Below, piece after piece: positions 44,698-53,805 of a stretch of 64,000 nt of DNA (position 1 is its first letter; each line of letters starts with the position of its first letter). Both the position numbers and the translations under genes were made by a program. The stretch comes from Bacteroidetes bacterium GWF2_33_16 (lineage in GTDB: Bacteria; Bacteroidota; Bacteroidia; Bacteroidales; UBA12077): contig MEOE01000031.1 in assembly GCA_001768565.1 (NCBI GenBank), positions 1-64,000 of the forward strand, read 5' to 3'. The notes under the pieces are model-generated. The model did no database searches, had not been told where the DNA came from, and saw only the letters and a list, made by a program, of their open reading frames with translations.

Positions 44698-45766
44698 TTA
44701 TATTAACCTTTATGATGATTTGAATACAAACAATATTTTCTTCATTTTTATTTGTAATCATCTGATAATTATCTTTATAAGCATTTTTTAAACGCTTTTC
44801 AACATTTTGCAAACCGGTTCCAGTTCCATCGTGATTTTCAGCGCTTTCTATCCATTTTCCAGAATTACAAATTGTAAGATTAAACTCATTATTATGAATG
44901 TATGATTGAACAAGAATTTTTAAAGGCATTTTGCTCGTTTTCATTCCATGTTTAATTGCATTCTCAATTAGTGGATGTAGAAGAAAACTTAATACCTTAA
45001 AATCTTTAGCCTGATCAGAAATATTATATTCAATTTCCAACTTTTCCTCGAAGCGCTTTTTCTCTATTGACAAATAGTGTTTTATTGCTTCTAATTCACG
45101 ACTAAGTGGAACAAAGGCTAATTCTTTCTGTAGTAATGAATATCTAAGAAATTCAGAAAGTTCTGTAATCATTGATTTAGCAGCTTTCTGATTTTCGTCA
45201 ATCAAAGCCCGTATAGAATTTAACGAATTAAATAGAAAATGTGGATTTAACTGATATCGAAGCATTTCTAATTCAGCACGTTGAGCTAGTAATAAAGCTT
45301 CCTCCTTACTTTCTTTTTCGTTTTGATAATCAATCCAAAATTTTGTTCCATAATACATTGCTATCCAACCAAAAACTAAGAAGAACTGGGAAAAATTTAT
45401 CTTAATCAATCCATAAAAAGTCAAACTTTTAAAAAAATATTCTGCTCTTTCGGGTTTCCAGAAGTGATAACTAAGGGAAATATCTAAAAAATACCAGGTT
45501 ATTGTGGAAATATAAATAAGCACAACTAATAATGAAATTCCAGTAAGTATATTATTTATCTTCTTTTGAATATATCTAAGTATATACCTGAGCAATGAAG
45601 TAATAATAAAGCCTGATAGGTAGGTTACGAAATTCAAATAAAAGGCAATAAAATTATCAAAACCTCCTTTTCGGAAAAAAAGAGTCATAAATACTCCATA
45701 AAGTATCCAACCTACCAGATTAGCAATCCAAAACCATTGGTTTGTATTTTTAATATTTATTTTCAC
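44690..45766 (-). CDS. LytS-type sensor histidine kinase
   Basis: A 358-residue membrane histidine kinase of the His_kinase/HATPase (LytS/YehU) class. Four hydrophobic segments (about 10-150) form the membrane input part without a periplasmic domain of size. A short coiled coil (about 155-175) leads to the phosphorylation site LNPHFLFNSLNSIRALID, then the ATPase N-box HPLIENAIKHGM and G-box GTGTGLQNVEKRL. It is cotranscribed with the LytTR regulator. The signal is unknown. The divergent neighbour is the ankyrin-MBL gene. Confidence 0.93.
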   Translation of the reverse strand: MKINIKNTNQWFWIANLVGWILYGVFMTLFFRKGGFDNFIAFYLNFVTYLSGFIITSLLRYILRYIQKKINNILTGISLLVVLIYISTITWYFLDISLSYHFWKPERAEYFFKSLTFYGLIKINFSQFFLVFGWIAMYYGTKFWIDYQNEKESKEEALLLAQRAELEMLRYQLNPHFLFNSLNSIRALIDENQKAAKSMITELSEFLRYSLLQKELAFVPLSRELEAIKHYLSIEKKRFEEKLEIEYNISDQAKDFKVLSFLLHPLIENAIKHGMKTSKMPLKILVQSYIHNNEFNLTICNSGKWIESAENHDGTGTGLQNVEKRLKNAYKDNYQMITNKNEENIVCIQIIIKVNING

Positions 45767-45835
45767 TCTTTTTTGAAATGGAAATTCTATGCTAATATCA
45801 TAATTATTTCTGATGTATAAAAAACAAAATAGCCT

Positions 45836-45907
45836 AACGGTTAATAAATTCGATAAACGGTTTATTGTTAAACAACCTTTTATAGATGTATTTAACCATT
45901 TATCGAA
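45836..45907. promoter_or_regulatory. Inverted repeats in the divergent kinase/ankyrin-MBL promoter region
   Basis: TTCGATAAACGGTTTA (45849-45864) and TTTAACCATTTATCGAA (45891-45907) form an imperfect dyad with arms of about 14 bases. The left arm contains the smaller palindrome ATAAACGGTTTAT and is preceded by another AACGGTT (45837-45843). Several copies of the same AAyGGTT core therefore sit between the two divergent genes, as expected for a regulator-binding region. Confidence 0.5.
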
Positions 45908-45967
45908 ATCATATTTAAAACTCTATTTTATTGTAAGATTTTTACTTACAAACTAAATTTTAAAATC

Positions 45968-48217
45968 ATGGAAAAACTTTTTAAAACTTTATTAATTGCA
46001 TTAATTATTCTGCCATTAAATCTTTTTTCAAAGGAGAATAATTTAAGCGAACAGTTGTTTTTATCGATTAGGAATGGCGATTTAAATCAGGTTAAACTTA
46101 TAATTGAAAAAGACAAAAACCTGATTAATACTAGAAACCAACTATATTCTACTCCTTTAATAGTTGCAGCCTCAGTTAATAAACTTGAAATATGTAACTA
46201 TCTAATTGATGCTGGCGCTGATGTAAACCTTGAAAATTCTAATAATTACAGAGCTATTCATTATGCAACAATAAGAAACCAATTTGAATTGGTTAAGAAG
46301 CTGGTAGAAAAAGGAGCCGAAGTTAAAGTTTGGACAAATAGTGGCAGATTACCTTTACATTATGCAGCTTATGCTGGAAATATTGAAATGCTAGAATACT
46401 TTATTAAAAATGGATTAAATATTGATATGAAAGCTGGAGGAGATGGTGGAACTTTATTGCATTTTGCTTGTAATGGAAAAAATCTAGAAATGGTTAAATA
46501 TTTGTTAAACAAAGGATTTGATCTTTCTGCGATTGATAATGAAGGTTATTCAGTTTTACATTGGGCATCAAGTGGTGGTAGTATTGATATTATCAAGTTT
46601 TTAGTCGAAGAAAAATCAATGGATATTAGAATAACCACTTCTGCTGGTATTGGTTTATTTCATTCCGCTGCCTTCGGACGCAATTTAGAAGCAATAAAAT
46701 ATCTTCTTGATAAAGGATATGGAGTTAATGAAAAATTTGAAGATGGACAAACTGTATTGCATTTAGCCTGTGATGCTGGTGATTTGGAATTTGTAAAATA
46801 TATAATTGAACAAGGTGCTGATGTAAATGCTATTGACAACAGAGGAACAACTCCATTAAATAATGCTGCATTTTCAGGAAATGTTGAAATAGTTGCTTTA
46901 TTAATGGATAAAGGAGCGATTCTAGCACCAAAAATTTGCAAAGAAACTGCTTGTGCTGAATCTCCAACTCCCTTACATAATGCAACTTGGCGCTCTCCAA
47001 ACGTTGTTGAGTATTTTATAAGCAGAAATGTTGATGTTAATATTCTTGATGAGAATTATAAAACGGCTCTTCATAATGCAATGCAAGGTGATAGTATAAG
47101 AAGCATTAAACTTTTATGTGATGCAAAAATAAATGTAAATCAAAAAGATAAAAACGGGATGACAGCTTTGCATTATGGTGTAAAAAGAGGGAAAGTTGAT
47201 GCCATAAAATTATTGTTAGATTATAATCCTGATTTAAATATTGTTGATAATTCGGGAAGAACAGCTTTGCATTATGCAGCGATAACAGGAAATACTAATG
47301 TTTCAGAACTATTACTAAAAAATAATGCAAAAATTAATATTAAAGATACAAAAGGTAATACAGAGGTTGATCTAGCCAATTATTATGGAAATAGTGGGGT
47401 TGCAACGATACTAATTTCAAAGGGAGGCAAAAGCTTAAATAAAACCAAAGATCTTAAAAATAAAGAATTAGCCCTTGGAGAATCAGTTATATGGTATCTT
47501 GATCATAGTGGATATGCAATAAAAACTAAAAATAATTTATTGATTTTTGATTACTGGGAGCGACAACCATTACCCGAAAATGGATGTTTGAATAACGGGT
47601 ATATAAATCCGGAAGAAATTAAAGATATGAATGTTACTGTTTTCGCATCGCATACTCATATGGATCATTTTTCTCAGGTTATTTTCGATTGGAAAAACAA
47701 AATAAAAAATATCAATTATGTTTTAGGATTTGAACATAATACAGATATTGATTATGCTTTTATTCCAGCCAGAGAAACAAAAATGGTAGGAGATGTAAAA
47801 GTTACTCCTGTTACTTCAAATGATTCAGGACAAGGATTTTATGTTGAAGTAGATGGAGTAAAAATATTTCATCCGGGCGATCATACAAACATTAGTCGTG
47901 ATATGTGCCCAAATTACACAGGCGATGTGAAATTCTTAACCGAAATGAATAAAAATACAGATATAGCATTTTATCCAGTTACAGGTTGTCGTTTTCAAGA
48001 TAAGGTAGCACTAAATATGGGTACAGAATTTGCTTTGAAAACTATGATACCTGCAATTGCATTACCAATGCATGGTACCGATAATGAATATGAATACAAG
48101 AGAATTGCTGAAGAATTTAATTCTAACCTTAAAATAGAGAGTTTTAAATATCCATTAAACAGAGGTGATAGGTTTTATTACCAAAAAGGTGATTCAGGAT
48201 TGGCTAAAGTGAATTGA
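45968..48217 (+). CDS. Secreted ankyrin-repeat protein fused to a metallo-beta-lactamase-fold domain
   Basis: A 749-residue exported protein. Signal peptide (1 to about 20, LNLFSK); about a dozen ankyrin repeats (about 25-495) with the consensus xGxTALHYAAxxGNxxxVxxLLxxGAxIN; then an MBL-fold domain (about 505-749) with the metal site HTHMDH at residues 562-567, IFHPGDHTN and LPMHGTDNEYE giving the other ligands. The start of that domain (ESVIWYLDHSGYAIKTKNNLLIFDYW) is of the UlaG-like/YycJ-like group. The fusion is unusual; the repeats would recruit a protein partner and the MBL part is probably a hydrolase. The gene is divergent from the LytS kinase and has its own terminator. Confidence 0.88.
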   Translation: MEKLFKTLLIALIILPLNLFSKENNLSEQLFLSIRNGDLNQVKLIIEKDKNLINTRNQLYSTPLIVAASVNKLEICNYLIDAGADVNLENSNNYRAIHYATIRNQFELVKKLVEKGAEVKVWTNSGRLPLHYAAYAGNIEMLEYFIKNGLNIDMKAGGDGGTLLHFACNGKNLEMVKYLLNKGFDLSAIDNEGYSVLHWASSGGSIDIIKFLVEEKSMDIRITTSAGIGLFHSAAFGRNLEAIKYLLDKGYGVNEKFEDGQTVLHLACDAGDLEFVKYIIEQGADVNAIDNRGTTPLNNAAFSGNVEIVALLMDKGAILAPKICKETACAESPTPLHNATWRSPNVVEYFISRNVDVNILDENYKTALHNAMQGDSIRSIKLLCDAKINVNQKDKNGMTALHYGVKRGKVDAIKLLLDYNPDLNIVDNSGRTALHYAAITGNTNVSELLLKNNAKINIKDTKGNTEVDLANYYGNSGVATILISKGGKSLNKTKDLKNKELALGESVIWYLDHSGYAIKTKNNLLIFDYWERQPLPENGCLNNGYINPEEIKDMNVTVFASHTHMDHFSQVIFDWKNKIKNINYVLGFEHNTDIDYAFIPARETKMVGDVKVTPVTSNDSGQGFYVEVDGVKIFHPGDHTNISRDMCPNYTGDVKFLTEMNKNTDIAFYPVTGCRFQDKVALNMGTEFALKTMIPAIALPMHGTDNEYEYKRIAEEFNSNLKIESFKYPLNRGDRFYYQKGDSGLAKVN

Positions 48218-48237
48218 TTTTTGTTGATTAATTGATT

Positions 48238-48268
48238 AACGGCCAACCAAATCGTTTGGCCGTTTTTT
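48238..48268 (+). terminator. Terminator between the ankyrin-MBL and isochorismatase genes
   Basis: AACGGCCAA (48238-48246) and TTGGCCGTT (48256-48264) form a perfect 9-bp stem followed by a T-run. It lies between two convergent genes and serves the plus-strand gene best. Confidence 0.9.
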
Positions 48269-48273
48269 ATTGG

Positions 48274-48852
48274 TTACTTCATATATTCAAACATAAACAT
48301 CATTGTTTCTAAATCGACAGTATTCATAATTTCTTCAATAACATTTGTTTGTGCGGCATTAGGACTTAATAGAGCATCTTTTATCATAAATGTTTTGTAA
48401 TCATTATTGTTGGCTCCAATATTGGTTGCTAGAACACATCCAGTTGCACTTAATCCACACAAGAAAACTGTATTAATACCTTTTTCTTTCAGAATTTTGT
48501 CTAAATCAGTTTTATTAAAACCATCACCGTAATGTTTAATAATCATTGGATATTCGCTAGAAAATTTAATAGCAGGATCAAATTTAAATCCTTCCGAATC
48601 AGTTTCAGGACCCCATTGTTTGTCCTGATGATATATTCGGATTATGGGTAATTTAAAATTTTCAAAAACCCAGATTGCTCCATTTATCATTTGAAAAGCA
48701 CGATCTTTATCACTTTGATCCATCATAGGAACGTAAGCATTTTGAACATCGATTACCAAAAGTGCTGGTTTTAGTTCTTTTTTTTCTACTTTCTGTGCAA
48801 AAGAATTTGAGGCGATTACTGCCGTAATTAATAGAATTAGTATTTTTTTCAT
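48274..48852 (-). CDS. Secreted isochorismatase-fold cysteine hydrolase
   Basis: A 192-residue protein of the isochorismatase-like superfamily with a signal peptide (residues 1-19, NSFAQ). The catalytic triad is visible: Asp35 (LLVIDVQNAY), Lys106 (IIKHYGDGF) and Cys139 (CGLSATGCV). The family includes nicotinamidases, amidases and isochorismatase, so the substrate is not determined; export to the periplasm argues against isochorismate. It is a single gene immediately downstream (in position) of the his operon end but separate from it by 55 bases, on the same strand; cotranscription with his cannot be excluded. Confidence 0.87.
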   Translation of the reverse strand: MKKILILLITAVIASNSFAQKVEKKELKPALLVIDVQNAYVPMMDQSDKDRAFQMINGAIWVFENFKLPIIRIYHQDKQWGPETDSEGFKFDPAIKFSSEYPMIIKHYGDGFNKTDLDKILKEKGINTVFLCGLSATGCVLATNIGANNNDYKTFMIKDALLSPNAAQTNVIEEIMNTVDLETMMFMFEYMK

Positions 48853-48907
48853 AGTTTAATAATTTAAATAATAATAAAGGTATAAAAGTAAATTTAATAA
48901 TTAATAT

Positions 48908-49504
48908 TTAAGTTTTATGTCTTTGTTTTAAAACCTGAATTACATCCTTAATTTCTAATCCTTTGGCTGATAAAAGTACCAATAGGTGATAAACTAAATC
49001 AGCCGATTCGTTTAAAAACAAATCAGAATTTTCATCTTTTGATTCTATGATTAACTCAATTGCTTCTTCCCCTACTTTTTGAGCAATTTTATTAATACCT
49101 TTTTCAAAAAGTGTTGTAGTATATGAATCCTTTGGCATTTCTTTTTTACGAGTATCAATTACTTTCTGAAGATAATTCAAATCAAAAATTTCTTTTTGAG
49201 GATTAAAGCATGACCTATTCCCATTATGACAAGTTGGTCCGGTCGGTTCTGCTAGAATTAATACAGTATCATTATCACAATCAGATATAGTTTCTCTAAC
49301 TTTTAAAAAGTTTCCGCTCGTTTCGCCTTTTGTCCATAAGGTTTTTCGAGTACGACTGAAGAAGGTAACCACTTTTTCTTCAATAGTTTTTTTATATGCT
49401 TCTTCATTCATAAATCCGAGCATGAGTACTTCTTTTGTTTTATAATCCTGAATTATGGCCGGGATTAAGCCGCTGAGTTTACTGAAATTTAATCTTTCTT
49501 TCAT
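48908..49504 (-). CDS. hisI: Bifunctional phosphoribosyl-AMP cyclohydrolase/phosphoribosyl-ATP pyrophosphatase
   Basis: HisIE, 198 residues, steps 2 and 3 of histidine synthesis. The N-terminal cyclohydrolase domain (about 1-110) carries the zinc/magnesium segment SDCDNDTVLILAEPTGPTCHNGNRSCF; the C-terminal pyrophosphohydrolase domain (about 115-198) has KVGEEAIELIIESKD and NESADLVYHLLVLL. It is the last gene of the operon hisG-D-C-B-H-A-F-IE, separated from hisF by 85 bases that contain a heptamer array. Confidence 0.96.
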   Translation of the reverse strand: MKERLNFSKLSGLIPAIIQDYKTKEVLMLGFMNEEAYKKTIEEKVVTFFSRTRKTLWTKGETSGNFLKVRETISDCDNDTVLILAEPTGPTCHNGNRSCFNPQKEIFDLNYLQKVIDTRKKEMPKDSYTTTLFEKGINKIAQKVGEEAIELIIESKDENSDLFLNESADLVYHLLVLLSAKGLEIKDVIQVLKQRHKT

Positions 49505-49532
49505 TTTATTAATTTATTTTTATTATCATGTA

Positions 49533-49585
49533 TTTAGCTCGTGGCTATACGCTATTAGCTATCAGCTTTTAGCTCTGAGCTAAAA
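49533..49585 (-). repeat. Degenerate heptamer array between hisF and hisIE
   Basis: On the plus strand the spacer splits into seven 7-base units that all end in GCT: TTTAGCT, CGTGGCT, ATACGCT, ATTAGCT, ATCAGCT, TTTAGCT, CTGAGCT (49533-49581). The last units also make a perfect 8-bp hairpin, TTTTAGCT / AGCTAAAA with a 3-base loop (49567-49585). This is the only long gap inside the his operon. Confidence 0.7.
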
Positions 49586-49589
49586 TCCT

Positions 49590-50345
49590 TTAAATTCTAA
49601 CTTCAATTTTATTTTGGGAAAGGACCCTTTTTAAATACGAAATTTCAATCTCCTTATAATGAAAAATACTGGCTGCAAGTGCTGCTTCGACATTGGTGTG
49701 CAAAAACAGATCTTCAAAGTCTTTTATAGAACCTGCACCACCCGATGCAATTAACGGAATATTAAGATTTTCGGTTAACCACTTGAGTGGTTCAAGCGCA
49801 AAGCCATTTTTTGTACCATCGTGATTCATTGATGTGAATAAAATTTCTCCACAACCTAAGCTTTCAGCATGTTTTGCCCAACTATATAATTCTAAACTGG
49901 TTTTAATTCTTCCACCATTCTTATAAACTATCCATTGATTATTTTCTAATTTTGCATCAATTGCTAATACAATAAACTGACTACCAAATTTTTGTGCTAT
50001 TTCTGAAATCAATTTGGGATTATTAATTGCTGCTGAATTCACCGAGATTTTATCGGCTCCAGCTGAGAGAATTGCATCAGCATCTTCGACACTTGAAATA
50101 CCGCCACCCACAGTAAAAGGAATATTAATTTCTTTGGCTATTCGCTTAACCAATTCAATGAGTGTTTTCCGCTTTTCATGAGTTGCAGTTATATCTAAAA
50201 ATACCAGTTCATCTGCTCCATTATCGGAATAGTACTTTCCCAATTCAACAGGATCGCCAACATTTTTCAAGCTTTCAAATTCAATCCCTTTTACAGTTTG
50301 TCCATCTTTAATATCCAAACAAGGTATTATCCTTTTTGCTAACAT
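49590..50345 (-). CDS. hisF: Imidazole glycerol phosphate synthase cyclase subunit
   Basis: A 251-residue TIM barrel that joins ammonia from HisH with PRFAR to give imidazole glycerol phosphate and AICAR. Start [23 protein letters not shown] with catalytic Asp11 and the second Asp in LAIDAKLEN; phosphate-binding [10 protein letters not shown] and [11 protein letters not shown] are in place. It overlaps the end of hisA by 7 bases. Confidence 0.97.
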   Translation of the reverse strand: MLAKRIIPCLDIKDGQTVKGIEFESLKNVGDPVELGKYYSDNGADELVFLDITATHEKRKTLIELVKRIAKEINIPFTVGGGISSVEDADAILSAGADKISVNSAAINNPKLISEIAQKFGSQFIVLAIDAKLENNQWIVYKNGGRIKTSLELYSWAKHAESLGCGEILFTSMNHDGTKNGFALEPLKWLTENLNIPLIASGGAGSIKDFEDLFLHTNVEAALAASIFHYKEIEISYLKRVLSQNKIEVRI

Positions 50346-51061
50346 TGTTTTAAGCTTAGGTTTTCAACAGGAATGATATCTTCGTAAAATGCTTTGCCAA
50401 CAATAACAGCATCGATACCGTTTTTTTCTAAATCGTAAATGTCCTTTTTCGAACTCACTCCACCACTGGCAATAATGTATTTATTCTTAAAAGATTCTTT
50501 GAGAGATTTATAGAAATCATGATTAACGCCTGAAAGCATTCCATCACGGGAGATATCGGTACACATAAACTTATTGATTCCAAGTTCAGACCAGGCGGAT
50601 ATTAAATCAAAAATCTGAATGTTGGTTTCTTTCAACCATCCATTAATATAGACTTGCTTATTCAACACATCGGAAGCAACAATAAATTTTTCTGCTCCAA
50701 ATTTCTTTATCAATCCTTTAAAAGTTTCAGGTTCTTTAATCGCTAAGCTTCCAATTCCAATAAAGCTAGCGCCATAATTTAATGCTGTTTCCATCTGATT
50801 CTCAGTTCTAATTCCACCGCTGTAATCAACAACGAGATTGGTATAAGAACATATATCCTTTAATACATCCAGATTTTCAGGTTTGCCTGATTTAGCGCCA
50901 TCTAAATCGACTAAGTGTAAACGTTTATAACCTTGATTTTCGAATGCTTTGGCTATAAGAGTTGGCTGACTCGAATAAACTGTTTTTTTATTGTATTTTC
51001 CTTGCGATAGTCGAACACACTGACCATCGATAATATCTATTGCGGGTATTATTTCTATCAT
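50339..51061 (-). CDS. hisA: ProFAR isomerase
   Basis: 1-(5-phosphoribosyl)-5-[(5-phosphoribosylamino)methylideneamino]imidazole-4-carboxamide isomerase, 240 residues, TIM barrel. Start [21 protein letters not shown] contains the catalytic Asp; the second acid lies in [12 protein letters not shown] and phosphate loops in [10 protein letters not shown] and [11 protein letters not shown]. It overlaps hisH by 4 bases and hisF by 7, which indicates tight translational coupling. Confidence 0.97.
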   Translation of the reverse strand: MIEIIPAIDIIDGQCVRLSQGKYNKKTVYSSQPTLIAKAFENQGYKRLHLVDLDGAKSGKPENLDVLKDICSYTNLVVDYSGGIRTENQMETALNYGASFIGIGSLAIKEPETFKGLIKKFGAEKFIVASDVLNKQVYINGWLKETNIQIFDLISAWSELGINKFMCTDISRDGMLSGVNHDFYKSLKESFKNKYIIASGGVSSKKDIYDLEKNGIDAVIVGKAFYEDIIPVENLSLKQC

Positions 51062-51639
51062 ATTTCTATAAAGTTTTTAAGTATTAATTCTCCAATTTTC
51101 CCACTTCTTTCAGGGTGAAACTGGGTTGCATAAAAGTTATTTTTTTGCATTGTTGCACTAAAGACCATATGGTAATTAGATGTGGCAATACTGTATTCGT
51201 TCTGCTCAGCATAATAACTATGTACAAAATATACATAGCTTTCTAGAGGTAGATTTTTGAATAATGGTCCATTCATGTGAATCAGGCTATTCCAACCCAC
51301 ATGAGGTACTTTAAAATCACTATTGAATTTTTTAACGTTTGTATCAAAAATTCCCAAGCAAGGTGTTTCTCCTTCTTCCGAAAAACTGCACATCAGTTGC
51401 ATTCCAAGACAAATACCAAGAACGGGTTGTTTAAGTTCAGGAATTAGGATGTCAAGTCCATCTTCTTTCAGGTATTTCATTGTTGATGATGCTTCGCCAA
51501 CTCCAGGGAATATCACTTTATCCGAAGTTTTAATGATTTCCGGATCATCAGTTATGATTGGATTTATTCCTAATCGCTGCAAAGCGAATGCTACACTTGT
51601 TATGTTTCCTGCATTGTAATTTATAATTGCTATTTTCAT
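51058..51639 (-). CDS. hisH: Imidazole glycerol phosphate synthase glutaminase subunit
   Basis: Class I glutamine amidotransferase of 193 residues that supplies ammonia to HisF. Catalytic Cys77 in GICLGMQLM and the His-Glu pair in QFHPERSGKIG are visible; the start MKIAIINYNAGNITSV is typical. It overlaps both hisB (4 bases) and hisA (4 bases). Confidence 0.97.
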   Translation of the reverse strand: MKIAIINYNAGNITSVAFALQRLGINPIITDDPEIIKTSDKVIFPGVGEASSTMKYLKEDGLDILIPELKQPVLGICLGMQLMCSFSEEGETPCLGIFDTNVKKFNSDFKVPHVGWNSLIHMNGPLFKNLPLESYVYFVHSYYAEQNEYSIATSNYHMVFSATMQKNNFYATQFHPERSGKIGELILKNFIEI

Positions 51640-52745
51640 AATATTCCTTTTGTCGATGGAATTTGCATTTTATTTACATTTTGTTTAATGGCCAGTTTAA
51701 TTGCCTTAGCCAATGCTTTAAAAATGCTTTCTATTTTATGGTGTTCGTTGGTTCCTTCTGCTTTGATATTCAGGTTACACTGCGCAGCATCCGAAAAGGA
51801 TTTAAAAAAGTGATAAAACATTTCAGTTGGCAAATCACCAATTTTTTCATGTTTAAAATCTGCATTCCAAACTAACCATGGTCTACCACCAAAATCGATT
51901 GCAACCTGAGCTAAGCAATCATCCATTGGGAGGGTAAAACCGTAACGTTCAATTCCTTTTTTATTTCCCAACGCTTTTCTGAACGTTTCACCTAAAGCAA
52001 GAGCAGTGTCTTCAATTGTGTGGTGCTCATCAACATCTAAGTCACCTTTAACTTTTATTGATAAATCAACTCCAGTGTGTTTCCCCAGTTGTTCCAACAT
52101 GTGATCAAGAAAACGCTGTCCTGTTGAAATATTTGACGTTCCATTTCCGTCAAGCGATAAGTTGATTTCTATATCCGTTTCGTTTGTTTTTCTTATTGTT
52201 TTAACCGATCTGTAGTTTTTTCGAACAACATCAGTAATTTCATCCCAGGAGCTGCAAGCAAACAAATTGTTATTATCAATTATATCAAAATATAAATCCT
52301 TAGTAGTTAATAAAATACCTTTAATTCCCATGTTTTTTGCAAGTTGCAGATCTGTAATACGATCACCAATTACAAATGATTTTTCATAATCAAGGCACTC
52401 ATTGAGGTATTTTTCTACCAATCCTTTTGCAGGTTTTCTTGTTGGTCTTTTTTCATCAGGGAAAGAACAATCGATCAAAATATCTTTAAATTCGATTTCT
52501 TCGTTAAAAAAGGTCTTTTCAAGTTTTTCCTGAACCTTATAAAATGTTTCAATAGGATAGGAGATAGTACCTAGTCCATCTTGATTTGTAACCATTACCA
52601 GTTCGTAATCGTATTGTTTTACAAGCTTAAATAGATTTCTGAAAACACCTGGAATGAATTCGAGTTTTTCCAGTGTATCAATTTGTTGATCATCGGGTTC
52701 TTTAATAAGTGTGCCATCGCGATCAAGAAAAAGTATTTTTTTCAT
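51636..52745 (-). CDS. hisB: Bifunctional histidinol-phosphatase/imidazoleglycerol-phosphate dehydratase
   Basis: A 369-residue two-domain enzyme. Residues about 1-170 are a HAD phosphatase with the nucleophile motif FLDRDGTL and the zinc-type insertion DCSFPDEKRPTRKP; about 175-369 are the dehydratase with DHMLEQLGKHTG, DVDEHHTIEDTALALG and the Mn-binding EHHKIESIFKA. The ATG at 52745 (start MKKILFLDRDG) leaves a single base after the hisC stop; an in-frame ATG at 52769 would overlap hisC. Confidence 0.95.
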   Translation of the reverse strand: MKKILFLDRDGTLIKEPDDQQIDTLEKLEFIPGVFRNLFKLVKQYDYELVMVTNQDGLGTISYPIETFYKVQEKLEKTFFNEEIEFKDILIDCSFPDEKRPTRKPAKGLVEKYLNECLDYEKSFVIGDRITDLQLAKNMGIKGILLTTKDLYFDIIDNNNLFACSSWDEITDVVRKNYRSVKTIRKTNETDIEINLSLDGNGTSNISTGQRFLDHMLEQLGKHTGVDLSIKVKGDLDVDEHHTIEDTALALGETFRKALGNKKGIERYGFTLPMDDCLAQVAIDFGGRPWLVWNADFKHEKIGDLPTEMFYHFFKSFSDAAQCNLNIKAEGTNEHHKIESIFKALAKAIKLAIKQNVNKMQIPSTKGIL

Positions 52746-52746
52746 A

Positions 52747-53805
52747 TTAATTGAATTTAATTCGTTCATATTGTTTTAAACAGCTTATCAGTAATAGATT
52801 ATCTAGAGGTTTTCCTATAGTAATTCGCAAACTACCTTCGCAGTTGGGCTCAAATGATCTATCACGGACAATAATTCCTTCGTTTTTAAGAAATTCAAAT
52901 ACTTCTGTAGGATTTTGAAATCTTACCAAAAGAAAGTTTGCATGCGAAGGCCAAATTTTTAATACTATACTAAGCTGAATTAGTTGATCAAATAGCCATT
53001 TACGTTGTTGTTTGATGGTCTCAACAGCTGCCTTATAATTACTATCTTCCAATGTATGTAAGGCTGCTTTTTGATTTAACTGACTAATATTATATGGATA
53101 TTTGATTTTATTTAGGATGCTGATAATCTTCGAATCAGCAAAAGCCATACCCATACGGATTCCTGCCATTCCAAGTGCTTTTGAAAAGGTTTGTAAAACA
53201 ACAAGGTTTTGATAAGCACTTAAATAATTAGTAAAGCTTTCTGAATTTGCAAAATCAATATATGCTTCATCAATCAAAACTATTCCCTTATAATTTTTAA
53301 GTATTTCGAGAACAATGCCTTGATTTATCAAATTTCCTGTTGGATTGTTTGGGGAGCAGATAAAAAGGATTTTGGTATTATTGGCTTTTGCAAAGAGTTT
53401 CTCCAAATCAATCTGAAACTCATCATCCAAATCAACTTTAATAACCATAATATCATTAATCTTTGCACACACCTCATACATTCCATAAGTTGGTGTATTT
53501 ATAAGAATTGAATCCTTTCCAGGATTGCAAAATGCTCTTATTAAAAGATCAATGATTTCATCACTTCCATTGCCCAAAAAAATATTCTCGACTGCAATAT
53601 CTTTCAATTTTGATATGCATGATTTCAAGTTACGTTGAAATGGATCGGGATAACGATTATACCCAACAGGAAATGGATTTTCATTGGCATCGAGCAAAAT
53701 AGCATCCTCATCATTCACTTCTTCTCTAGCCGACCTGTAAGGTGTTAGCCTTTTAATGTTTTCTCTTACCATTTTTTCAATATCTATGCTAACTATTGTT
53801 TTCAT
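52747..53805 (-). CDS. hisC: Histidinol-phosphate aminotransferase
   Basis: PLP enzyme of the aminotransferase I/II fold converting imidazole acetol phosphate to histidinol phosphate. The start at 53805 gives MKTIVSIDIEKMVRENIKRLTPY, which matches Bacteroidota HisC and overlaps the hisD end by 17 bases; a later ATG at 53772 is possible. Family sequence includes LLDANENPFP, FLGNGSDEIIDLLIRAF, CSPNNPTGN, LIDEAYIDF and LQTFSKALGMAGIRMG with the PLP-binding Lys. The C-terminus GSLRITIG is normal. Confidence 0.95.
   Translation of the reverse strand: MKTIVSIDIEKMVRENIKRLTPYRSAREEVNDEDAILLDANENPFPVGYNRYPDPFQRNLKSCISKLKDIAVENIFLGNGSDEIIDLLIRAFCNPGKDSILINTPTYGMYEVCAKINDIMVIKVDLDDEFQIDLEKLFAKANNTKILFICSPNNPTGNLINQGIVLEILKNYKGIVLIDEAYIDFANSESFTNYLSAYQNLVVLQTFSKALGMAGIRMGMAFADSKIISILNKIKYPYNISQLNQKAALHTLEDSNYKAAVETIKQQRKWLFDQLIQLSIVLKIWPSHANFLLVRFQNPTEVFEFLKNEGIIVRDRSFEPNCEGSLRITIGKPLDNLLLISCLKQYERIKFN

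Noticed and set aside
52746..52769. ATG at 52769 as the hisB start
   Set aside because: It would overlap hisC and add eight residues before the conserved MKKILFLDRDG start at 52745.
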